In this document: in pieces, positions 1-12,500 of the stretch
Layout of the letters: every line of letters begins with the position of its first letter
How positions within the stretch are numbered: position 1 is the stretch's first letter
NCBI GenBank assembly: GCA_027924585.1
Contig: BSBM01000361.1
Location: forward strand, 65,253,501 to 65,317,500
Length of the DNA stretch: 64,000 nt
Direction: 5' to 3'
Origin: Larix kaempferi
Lineage: Eukaryota > Streptophyta > Pinopsida > Pinales > Pinaceae
Position numbers and translations under genes: made by a program
The notes under the pieces: model-generated
The model's input: only the letters and a program-made list of their open reading frames with translations
What the model was told of the DNA's origin: nothing
Databases searched by the model: none

Positions 1-203
1 TTGTTTAGTTAATATCTTTTATAGCAGCAGTAAGCCTTTTTGTAGTTCGTTATCAGGTTAGTTTCTCATGAAGAGTATACAGGGTGCTTCCAAGTTCTCT
101 CTTAATATGGCAGACTTTAGCAGTACCTATATTGGGATTTCTTCTCATTTGCCATTGTTTAGTTAATATCTTTTATAGCAGCAGTAAGCCTTTTTGTAGT
201 TCT
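1..203. repeat. direct repeat 1-49 / 155-203 in the intron before exon a
   Basis: Bases 1-49 recur at 155-203, identical apart from the last position or so. The offset is 154 bp, which indicates a local duplication inside the intron that ends at 231. The first copy may start before the window. Confidence 0.85.
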
Positions 204-231
204 AATTGCTATGTTCATTTTTTATTTTCAG

Positions 232-513
232 CGACTTGAATTCCTTGGAGATGCTGTGCTGGATTACATTATAACTTCTTACTTGTATTCAGTCTATCCA
301 GACATGAAGCCCGGCTACCTGACGGACATGAGATCAATGACTGTCAACAATGAGTCTTTTGCTTGTGTGGCTGTACGCCATGGTCTTTACATGTATCTTA
401 TACAGAAGTCGGACAGTCTTTCTTCTGCAGTTACAAAGTATGTGGATTTCATAAAGGCTTCATTTATCACTGAGTGCTATTCCTATGACCAGCCTGAACC
501 AAAATGTCCTAAG
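232..513 (+). CDS. DCL exon a: first half of RNase IIIb domain
   Basis: 94 codons in phase 0. The exon starts after a pyrimidine-rich tract ending in CAG at 229-231 and opens with [11 protein letters not shown], the RNase III signature that carries the first catalytic Glu and Asp. It continues through [12 protein letters not shown], a conserved plant DCL segment, and ends in CPK before GTCTAT at 514. The reading frame stays open upstream to an ATG at 211, but that ATG lies in the intron tail and is not the start. Plant DCL genes commonly have an intron just before this RLEF segment, which supports the border. Confidence 0.95.
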
Positions 514-3500
514 GTCTATCTCTCTCTCTCCAGCATGCACATGTTCATGCAATTGCACACACAAACACATGCAGATGGTGCCACTCACCCCGAGATTACA
601 GGCTTTACTGAAAAGCTCTATCTGTTCATTATAATTGAAATTGGTTTCTTATATCAGTACTAAGGTTGTTATGAACCTGGCTGGTTCATAGCACTATCTT
701 GCACACCAACTGCAGAGGTCAAGACAGACACAATGCACAAAAATAAACACACACACACACATATATATATATTCAATAATGAAAAACCGAAATGATGGAC
801 AATTGATAATGTTGTGTTATAGTGACATGTATATACTCTATATAGATACACGTAGGGGTGGTAACTCGAGCCTTTTGGTAAAATTGGTGCCTTATCACTT
901 TTGCAGCCATTAATAATAAAGTTTCTATGACTTATTGAACCTATGATATTATGACTATTATGTTATGGTAATATACATTCAGTATATTGCAAGCCCTCTC
1001 CCCTGAAATGCTTTTCCTTAATAGCATGGAAAAGAGGGAGTTGATTTCAAATTTTCAATCTAGTAAGCTCTTTCGCTTTCCAATATACGCTTGGTATCAT
1101 CCTGGGTTGAGGAAATGAGTTGGTAGGATCTTTGAGGTTTTCTGCAAAATTGTCACATTCTGAAAGAGTCGATTCTGTAAAATTGTCACATGCTGAAGGA
1201 GTCGATTCATTCTAGGTAGATTCTTTTCAAAATTGTATGTTGATTCCATTTTCAAATTGAACTCCTTTAATTACTATGATACTTTGAAACACAAGGCGAG
1301 TGTCATTTTTGTTCAAGGTGATGTTGATGCTAGTAAATTGGTTGATTAACATGATGCCTCTTGTGATTAGGTTGACAAGAAGACATCCTTGCAACTTGCT
1401 TCTTGATATTGAGTTTTGGAAACTGGTTCGATTGGTCAGATTTGTCGGTTCCGATCCAATTCTATAACATTGTTTGGAACCTCTTTTTTCAACCTTGAGT
1501 TGGCACACTATAACTTGTATATTTCCTTTATATACCTTTTTTGATGTGAAGATATATGGCACATTGAAATTTACATATTATCTTTATATACCTTCTTATA
1601 TATATATATGCAAAGAAAACCTTGGAACTGAAGGTCACTGATCTAGCTTAGATCTGACCTTCCTAGCTCGTGCAACAATTCCTCTCTATCTCAGAAAGTC
1701 GCCCCACATGCACAACTATGTCCTCCTCACTCTAGCAGTATCTCTCTCTGATAATACAACTGAGTAACCTCATCTGGGACCCCCTGCCTCTATAAATAAT
1801 CTCACAGATGAATTAGGTTTTCCAAAACCCTAATTCCCGGTGCATGCAAAAAGTCACTTTTGCATGCAGTCACTGAATGCTGACAGGTCATGCAAAACTT
1901 AGGCAAGCATAGGTCAATCTCCCCTGAAGCTCCGCATGCAGCCCCCACTGGACTCATGCTACTGAGTAGAATGCCTCTACTCCATCCTGATGCCTATGCA
2001 ACTAATGTACCTCCATGTAAGGCATCTGAACCATGGAGGACATCCTGAAGTTACCATAATCTAACAGGATTCAGTCCAATAGTGGTGATGCTTCCTTTCA
2101 GAATTACAGGATCATGGACAATCCTTACTTTCGGAATTACGGGATTCAATCCAACAACATCTGTGATCCTTCCTGTCGGAATTACAGGATCTAGTCTTTA
2201 CAGAGTTACCACTACCGATCACAACACACAGGTACTCGGACGATCCTTCCTTTCGGAATTACGAGATCATTGTCCACCAACCACATCTTAGACAATCCTT
2301 CCTTTCAGAATTACGGGATTCAGTCAAAGATCAACATTTAAGACGATCCTTTTTTTCGGAATTACGGGATCGGGTCTAAGGATAATCAATCCCAATTGGG
2401 CTACCCGCTGTGATCAGGATACCATAGTATCATCAACACTACTCCCCCTTTCGAGGGAAGTCCTTATGGACTACACCAAGCTTGTCTCGAAAGTGCTCAA
2501 AATTCACACGAGAAAGAGGCTTAGTAAATAGATCTGCAACCTGCTCATCTGTGCTCACATATTGGAGCTTTATAGCTCCCTTCTGCACCATGTCACGAAT
2601 GTAGAAATACCGGATTTCTATATGCTTCGAATTATCATGGAACACGAGGTTCTTTGTCATCTTCATACAGCTTTGGTTATCACATAGAATCACTGTGTTA
2701 TCCATCTCCAGATCAAATAGACCCGATAACAACTTCCGAAGCCATATGGCTTCACTACTGGCCGAACAAGCTGCAATATATTCCGCTTCTGCAGTGCTGA
2801 GAGCAACACTGGACTGCTTCTTGCTTAGCCATGAGATCATGGCTGAACCCAGACTAAAACATCCACCTGAAGTGCTCTTTGTATGAGACACTTCCTGCCC
2901 AATCGGAATCTGTATAACCATACAGTTTGAAGTCAAGATCTGTAGTATAACTGAGACCATAGTCTACCTTACCTTTAAGGTACCTCATTGCATGCTTTGC
3001 AACGATAAGGTGAACACGTTTGGGCTCAACCAAATACTGACTCAAGGTGTTCACAACAAAGCATATATCTGGCCTGGTATTTGTCAGATACATCAATGAC
3101 CCAATAATATGCCTGTATAGTGTCACATCCACTAACTCGGACGAAGCATCAAACAACAACTTCAAATTTGTATCCATGGGTGTGGCCATGGCTTTACATT
3201 CCAACATATCAAACCTTTTCAGGATTTCTGCTGCATACTTCCCTTGGTTAAGGAAGATCCCTTCTGGGCTCTGCCATACTTCAAGACCTAGAAAATAATG
3301 CATCAAGCCAAGGTCTTTCATCTCAAATTCTGCAACAAGCTTCTTCTTGCACTCTGAGATTTGCATCTAATTACCTGTCAGAAATAAGTCATCCACATAT
3401 AACAATAATATGACAGGTTCATCATCCATAACCTTGAAGTAAAAGTTAGGATCAACTTTACTTTTGGTAAAGCCCAAGCTCGTCAGAAAACCATTGATTC

Positions 3501-6500
3501 TTCCATACCAAGCTCTTCGAGCTTGCTTCAACGCATACAGAGCTTTCTTCAGCTTGCAAACATGCGTCTTTCTGTCTTCAACTTCAAATCCTTGTGGTTG
3601 TTCAATATACACTTCTTCTTCATTGACACCATTAAGGAAAGTTGTTTTCACATCCATCTGGTGTAACTTCCACTTCATTGTGGCTGCAAGTGCCATGATG
3701 GTTCTAATGGAAGTGTACCTTGCTATGTGAGAAAATGTCTCTTCATAATGGATTCCTTCTTTTTGAGAGAACCCACGAGCCACAAATCTAGCTTTGTATT
3801 TTTCAATACTTCCATCAGCTGCATGTTTTATCTTGTATATCTATTTGGAGGATACTACACTTTTACCTTCTGGTTTGGGAAATACAACCCACACATCATT
3901 CTTCATTATGGATTGGTATGGCTTCTACCCATTCTTTCTTTTGAACGACTTCTTCAAAACAAGTAGGCTCTTTGTCTACAAGGTCACACATCAAAGCCAC
4001 ATAACTGAAAATGGCTTTGGCTTTTTGCTTTGTCTCGAGGAGCCTTTTGGAGCACCATACTTCTCTGCATCTTGAATAATTTCATGAGCCCAAGCAATCT
4101 TTCTCTTGTGAGAGATATTCATGAGTGAAGGTTATTGGGGCTCCAAGATATCATGGTCTTCTGGAGTCTTGTCATCAAGAGAGGGTGCAACTTCTTTCAT
4201 CGGTTCTGCAACTCTGGTAGCTACATCTTCATCATATACTTCTTCAAGATGGCACATGTGGTTCTTTGTAGAGAGTTCTGAATTCTGGAGGTTACTCGAT
4301 ATATGCTTCTACTTCAATTACACCATCTATCTAGTGTAATATACATCATTGGCCACTAAAGCAACGTCTTGTCATAGTCGACTCCCTCTTGCTGAGAGAA
4401 CCCTCACTTTGTTCATCTGTAGTATGCTTGATTTCATAAATCTTCTTGAAAGTTATAGCTAAACCATTGTCACTTGTTCTTCGGAACAAGTCTCATCATT
4501 ATTCTCTTGTAGGTGATTGTACACGATCTTTCCTACAAGTCAAATTTAGTTGCATGATTAGAAACGTTTCATAATTTTCAAAAACAATTCTTATGCATAA
4601 AGATATAGGCCTCACAGTCATGCAACTATCTTAGCCAATGCTTCAACACAACATTCATCCATATTTCGCATTTATACGATAACTTTCTAAATGCCTTCCA
4701 TCTCTACTAGAACATTATTAAGAGTGTGCACTTCTCTTAACATGTCAGCAAAGAAATTTCATTCTAGATATGTAAAATGGAATGTTGTATAGCACCAAAG
4801 CCCACTTACCCATCACATGCATATTAGTAGTGTTGCTCGTCGATGTGCACACAACAACAAAAATCTTTCGAAGCTGCTTTGGGAAATGTGTGGCCTTGGG
4901 GGCAAGCAAAGACTCAGGTGCTGTCACCTAATCCCGACTCCTCCGTTTAGGAAAACTCCTAACGAAGCCAAGGGGGGTAGACCCTACAAAGAGTTACTAA
5001 GGCTCTTAAATGTTTTTTTAAGTGTTTTTGTAGATTGAGATGGGTGTTGTTTAGGATTTTTTTAAGTAATTTGCAACAAAATTTATATCCAAGTATAACT
5101 TTGCAAGACAAAGCACATCCACAGTATATGATAGCTTAAAAGGGAAACATCCACAACATGATATGATGAAGTAAAAGACAACAACTTCAAGATAGATAAT
5201 AAGCAAATGAAAGATTGAACAATTGTTGTTGTTTAATGACCAGTGCCAATGGAGTCGATATCTGTGAAATGCCTGGAGTGCTTGTAGTGATTGAAGATGT
5301 TTTGCAAATGTATCTTGGTAAATTTTATTGTAAATATTTGGAAGTGAGGTGGATTATTGTGGGAAAATGGGATCTCCAAGATATACCTTTCGGTACAGGA
5401 GATATGTCCGGAATATAGTCTAAGCGGCTCCGTACAAGGACATGTGGGCTAGAATGGAGTCTCGAGAGCGGTGTTCAACACTACACCAACAAGGATGTAG
5501 TCTACCTGGTGCTCTGAGGTCTCTTCCCAGTGGTTCCCGCGTCCCCAGGCAAAATTTGCCCACTTTCAACTATAGCGATCAACGCCGGATTTCCGTTAGT
5601 TTTCTCGGGAATTTATTTTATTAAGTTGAAATGGAATTAAATGTGAGGAAATTAAACAAGCTACAACTGCTTCTGGGTATCTCACTGGTGGGTAGACCAT
5701 ACACAATGTAGTCAATAGGTTCGTTCCAATTTTATTAATTTAAGTGATGAAAATGAGAGCCATTGACTCTCCGATAGAGAGCACTCTTGATCCGCCTTAT
5801 GGCGAGATTCAAGAGATTTTATGAACAAGTGAAATGCTAAAGTAAAGTAAATCTAAGCAACTTAATGAAAAATAAAAAAAAGCTCTCCGACAGAGAGTGC
5901 TCTTGATCCACTTTGCACTAATAAGATTAAAGAGATTTTATGTTCTTTTTAAACAGTTTCTATCAAAAAATGAAACTAAGGAGCTAAGATAAAAGTAAAA
6001 ATCTCTCCGATAGAGAGTGCTCTTGATCCACTTTGCAGTGAGATTCAAGAGACTTTGGATTCTTTTTTAACAATTTTATATCAAAGGTAAATACAAGTAA
6101 AAACTTGAAATAAACTAAACTAAAGCTACAAACTTAAAGATCTAGCAAATCATCAAAAAATGAAACTAGTCTAATAATCCTATCCTACTCTTGCAGGTAT
6201 AAATCAAATAAATAACTCAAAGACGATACAGGCTTCCCCCAGATGTGGGAAGAAGGGTGTGGGAGCCTTTATCCCATTTGCTTTTTATTTATGATTTGTA
6301 CAAGAATTGATGTTAGCTTCCTTCTGAAAGAACATGATAGAAAGGGGATGAAGAAGGGGGAAGAGTAGAACTTTTGAGCCTTTTGCTTTTGCCTTAGCTC
6401 TTCTCGCTTTGTCTTTTTAGCCTTTGGGCTATTGCTTTGCCTTGCTTTCCTGTGGATAAGAGCTTTGGATAGATACTAGTTAATGGTTAGGAGTTGTTAA

Positions 6501-9500
6501 TATATGAACAAATAAACAATCTTTTAATGTATTTGAACAAAGATTTAAACAAGAAAAACTTCAAGTACACAAAGTTTAAACTAGATCTAGTACTTAGGAT
6601 GCTTTGAGACTTGCCCTAGCTTCACACTTGGTAGAAGAAGGGTTCGCTCTTAGATCTAGGTGAGGAGAGCGAATAGATTACAAAGATAATACTTTTAGAA
6701 ACTTGAGCTATTAGCTTATGAAGAGCGAAAGGGTTTGAGAGATAAAACTTTGAGCTTTAAACCAACTTCGCTTCAAGAAAAGTGAATAGACAAAAAAATA
6801 GAACCTTTAACACTAGATCTATTCGCTTAAGTAACAAAAAGGGAAAAAGGAAGTTGATTTTGATTTTAAAGGGTGAAAAGAAGGAACCAATCCCAAGGTT
6901 GAATAAACTGAAGGGTTGTAGAGATTTGCAAGACAAGATTAGAACAATGATCACTTGTTGAAGATGAGAGAATCCAACTTAGGTTTGCTTCCAAACCAAC
7001 TTGAGAGATCCTGCATCAAACATTCATACACTTGCAAGAATAAGTGGATTAAATCTAGAAGATATCAATTGCTAAGAAAACGTGAAGAGTATTTTGTATA
7101 TCTGACTACGCATACTATTCCCTATTCTCTTAATAACATATCAAAAGCATTCAACTCAAAACCTATGAATGAATACCTCTACGGGCTCAAAGGCCTTCCT
7201 AGTTAAACCATCCACAATATTCAAAATAGAAAATGCATAAACATGAGATACAAGATTACCTCAGATATGAACACACACCATAACACAGATCTTGCACACC
7301 TCTTTGACCTCCAAAGTCTTCAAGAAATTCTCATTAACAAAAATAGAATACAGGAGCAGAGATTCCTTGCATAAACTTCCACTCGAATGATGGAGCAAGA
7401 GCCTCTTTATATAGAGTTACAAATAGGTATGCAAATGCATGAGAGGGGAGGGCGAGAGCTCTTGAAGGCGGCTTGGCACATGAGTTTGGTAGGTGGAGTT
7501 GGTGGTGATGAGGTGATGTGGCCTCCACATAAGCCAAGTGCCCTCCTCTCCATTGTAACTCATGCCCACCATTGGAGTAATCGCACACCATTGGAGTAAT
7601 AGCCCACCATCCCGTGTTCTCACGTGTGAAAGATTGCCCGCGTAAGGGAGGCCACGCTTTTCAAATCTTTTATTCATCATTCGCTTATCCTAAGTCAAAT
7701 ATGGCATGTGCTTTATTCTTCTAAGGTGGTCGTACACCTCTAATAATCCATCTTCAACCTTTTCTAATGCTTTTTTTATTCATTTTTGACTTTTTAAAAT
7801 TTTGGTCAACTGTGCATTTTCTCTTTTTTTAGCAATTAAATGCCAATTTGATGCATCCTTAGTGAAAACCGCTCCTAGAGGCGACAGAATCGCCCGGAAC
7901 CAGGAGAAAGTGGGCTCTAGGGTAAAGAGCATGCTCTGAGCGTCAAAACGAGCCTCCCCGTGCCAAATTCCACCTCCAGACGACACTTTTATTACATTTT
8001 GAAATTTTCCAATTAAACCATTAAAAAAAGGTCTAATTTACGAAAAACATTAGTTTTGTCGGAATGAAACGAAACTCCTAAGGGGCCTAGTGCATGTCCA
8101 TACAACTCAATTTAGATCGCTAACATGTAAAAAATCCTACACACGAAGACTTTAATAACCTCCCTAGGTTCGACCACCATGAGAATACTCCAGCTTTGGA
8201 GGTGTGAGTGAAAAATTCAGGAATTATATGCCACCGAAGAGTAGCGCATAATTCTTAAGGAAAAAACACGCTAGAGTATCCACCTGATAGCCATACCTAA
8301 GGTAAGCCAAGTCTTTTATAAAAGGACCATGCTTAGACCAACTTTTTACAATTCCCCCAAGGGGTATGAACATGCAGTTTATTACAAAAGGGGCACAAAT
8401 TGCCTTGAAAATGACCTCTGAACTCTGAAGATGAACATGTATCATGTTCATGAAAGTGGCGGCTCAATAGAAGTTCAACTATTGTACAAAATAGTTGGTA
8501 ACAAGTAGTATACTGTTCATTAATGCAAACACTCTAACATGCATAATACACTTCCTAAAACTAGGAACATAAATATGTGCACAACTGGACAATACAGGAA
8601 ATGACAATTCAAATACTTATCTTTGTTTGTTTGGTAGGATCTCTCTTGATTTTAGTCTCCTTTTGAACATCCTTTACATATTCGTTCATGATCAACCTTC
8701 AGATCAAGTAACCGTGTTACTATCTTGCTCACATGTGGTAAGGCTTTGTAGCTTATGTGAGCAAGCCTTCTATGTCATAGTTCACATGGACTTGTGTATC
8801 ATGAATCAAGACTGCTTCTGAATGACCTTTTAGTTTATATAAGCCTCCTTTTTCTATCCCAATAACAATTGCATCTTCTATAGATTTTACTCTAGGCCAC
8901 ATAAGAACTTCACCATCTATAAAAGTAACCCTAAACCCTTTCTTATCTAAAGATGAGATAGAAATTAGGTTCTTCTTCAGGCTTGGTACATATAGGACAT
9001 CCTTCATCTTATAAAACATATTCTTCTACTCTTCCTTTGCTAACTTCCTAGGAGGTTCTTCTTCTTCTTCTTCGGCTAAATGAGCATGATGTCTATTGTT
9101 ATTCTTCTTTTCTTACTGGACAATCTTTGGCAATGTGTCCCATCTTATCACAATGATAACATTGATAAGAAGAGAAGTATTTCTACTTGTAGTTTCCCTT
9201 CTTGTACTTCTGAAACTTCTTAGGAGGATGAAACTCTTTATGAGTTTCCTTTTGAAATGATGTTTTCCTTTTCCTGTTCTAGTATGGGCAGCTAGAGCTT
9301 GATCATCATCTCTGAGTAGTGCTTCTCGATTTGCCACTCTAACTTCCTCTTGAACACATTCTTCCTAAGTCACCTGACACGAGGACACGGGACACGGAGG
9401 ACTCGAGAATACGAGTGTCCGACACAGACACGACCCCCGAAACTAGGACACAAAGGACACGTTTTATATATATATGTAAAAAATATAGACATGTAGATCC

Positions 9501-12500
9501 AAATTTTTGTAGAAACTAGAACATTTGTAAATATTCAATAGAAATTACAATAAATACACATTACACATTCACAAATCACAATGCATATGTCTCACTCCAC
9601 TATTGAAACAAGGGAAACGGCTAGTGATTGGCTTCCCCTTCCGCCACTATTGGATGCTTGCAAGAGGCATAAGAAAGCCAACCAAAATAGGACTATTTCT
9701 ATTTGATTGGATTACATGAATGGGGGCCACGCCTTATTATTATCTTTTCCCGTTACTAAACACCCTTTATATTTTAGATTATGCCACTTAGATTGAATGT
9801 CATGGGTAGGAATAGAAATAAGGGGTAACCTCCCCTATGTGAAATGAATCCCCTTGTGATGTTGTTTGTGGATTATGCCCCCACATAATACTTATTGGTG
9901 TGATCCCTGACTTGATTTGAGAGGCTAAGATCCAAACAATGTAATATGTAAAAGTACATGGAAGAATAATAAAAATGAATCACAACTAAGAGCCAAACAA
10001 TATAATATGTAAATGTATATGAAAGAATAATAAAAATACATCACAAACTGCAGACAAAGAAGGATGACAAACATGGGGGCCTATAATTCCATCGGTGCAA
10101 TGGATTCTCACACTCATAAAATTTCTCATTAAGTCATCAAAATAAAAAATTACATAGATGTTGGAATCATATTTCTCATTAAGTCATCAAAATCAAAATG
10201 TTTTACATAGATGTCGGAATGCTACTGGAAAATACAGAAAGGGGTAGATCACGATGGAAAACCTTCTAATGCTCTTCACCTGCAAAAAAAAAACCCTCTT
10301 AGAGCTCAAGTCTCACTGAAAAATGTGAATGAATGAGGGTAAAATTGTTTTTTTATAGTTTTTTTTGGGTTAGAAGTGTCCTGTTTTAGAGACATGGTGT
10401 CCTGTTTTTAGGACAGGGTGTCTTGTTTTTGGGACACGATGTCCTATTTTTGGGACACGTCCTGACACGGTGTCAGACACGTTTTTTGGACATGTCCTAA
10501 AACAAGAGACATCCAAAACACGTGTCTGACACCGTGTCAGGACGTGTTCGTGTCCGACACGATGACACGGGACACGATGGCCTATATGGACGTGTTCGGT
10601 ATCATAGCATTCTTCCCATACAATTTCAAATTGTAGACTTTCCTTTCTTGCACACATTGTCTGTATAAAAGATTCTCATGGTCTAGTAAGACCATTGAGA
10701 GCAGTCATCACTAATTTATCTTCATAAATACTGTTTCCAATTGTTTCTAGTTGTTCTTTGAATCGAGAAACCCTTGTGAAATATTCTTGGATAGTTTCAC
10801 CCTTATTCATCTTTGTATTTTTTAGTTGGGTTCTCAAATTCATCTTCCGATTAATGTTTCTTCTTTCATACATTCTTGATAGGGAATCAAACATCTCCTT
10901 AGGTGTTTTTTTGGAGGACACTTGAGGAATCAAATGATCCTTAATGGAATCTGCTATGATTCTCTTAGCTCTAATCATGTCCTTCTTGTGTTTTTCCTTT
11001 GCTTCATCTTCTTTGGGCTTCGACACAACTTCCGTGATGAACTTTACAAGATCATTCTCTTCTAGAATGAGTCCAATTCTGTATTTCCAAGCATGGAAAT
11101 TTTCTATGCCTTCCAACTTGTCATCAAGCTTAGTGCTTGGAGACATCTTATCCCGAAGAACATAAAATGACCAAAAATTGAAATTTCTTAGAAATGAAAA
11201 CTGAACTTACGAAGAGATGCGCTTGAATGAGGCGAGTATGCTGGTACAGTCAGTTTCTAAAGAATCCAAAGTTTAACCCGTGAAACTGGACTTGCGAAAT
11301 TATGGACTGTAGTTTCTAGTTTTGGTTCTGGATTTCTGGTTCCAAGTCAAACTAGGGTTTGACTTTCTGGAAGTTCTATCCACTGAAAAACTTCAATCTA
11401 GGTGCCAAAAGATGCGCCTAGGAGGAGCGCACTTCCCAGTGTCACTTGCACTCCAAAATTCCTCTTCAGTAGGAAACCCTAATTTTCTTGTCCGGAGAGA
11501 GAAATTTACCCTAGTGAAAGTTGCTCTTTTCAGTCTAGCTCTGATACCATGTTAAATTTATATGTTGCAATATCTCAGATTCCTACGTCATTAGCATTTA
11601 ATACATTTTCACAATAAGAACATAAAGAGGATCTCTGAAAGATACAAAATCACAAGGTACACAACAATTTATCCTGGGAAAACCTTAAGGGGAAGAAAAC
11701 CCAACAAAAACTTCCTCAATATAGATTACCAAAGTACAATGCCCAAAGAACAAGTCTCATAAGAAAGAGAGACCAAACCCTAAAACAAGAGCCAAGAACA
11801 ATCCTCCTCCTCCTTCGCTAGCCTTCCTCTTCCTCTCTTGTGCAAATGCTTGAGTGAGTGAATGAATAGAATGAGAGAGGCACCTCACATATTTATACTC
11901 AACTTTTCACTTGACCTTTTAATCTAACTGGGCTGACTCACCTAGGAAGACTCAAAATAATATTTATATGAAACTCTTTTGGGTACTATTGACCCGACTT
12001 ACAATGGAGTATTTACCTCATGACTTTTACATGACCTTTTACATTAATGACATCTCCCGACAGAGGAATAATAAAGTACAACTAGAATATTCTTCGAAGT
12101 TACATTATTTCAACAAGATCTAGGGCTGTTCATTGTTGGTTTGACCACTTCTCTTGGAGCACTACAGTTGGAAGGTCTTTGGAGGCCATGACATTGTGGT
12201 TTGACTTGTATTTTCCCTCAACTATGTGAGCGCCCCTCCCATTCTTTATTGGATACATGTACATGTGGCTTTGACCACTATTATTATATTATATTTGTTG
12301 TAGTGGAGTATGTTTTTGCATTTGTTTACTCCACCTTAGGCTAGATCTAGTTTTTTTATCTTTATTTTATTGTAGAAGAAGATGAGTTGAAATCTATATA
12401 AAGCTCTGTGCTTTCCCTCATTCTTCATGGTTGGATTTTAAGAGTTCTCTCTCATTTGGAGTTTAATGAACACATCTTTCCTCCTTGTAAATTGAAGTGT

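Noticed and set aside
48-60. CGTTATCAG/GTTAGT looks like the end of an exon coding RYQ, as expected just before RLEFLGD
   Set aside because: The frame upstream has no DCL-like sequence and a stop near position 6; an 11-nt microexon would be needed. Kept only as a remark.
5767-6060. CRISPR-like array
   Set aside because: Only three diverged repeats, with related spacers, in a plant nuclear intron.
9366-10607. Open frame at 10370-10657 as a histidine/valine-rich protein
   Set aside because: It is the translation of GACACG/CGTGTC repeat words fused to the end of Copia gag.
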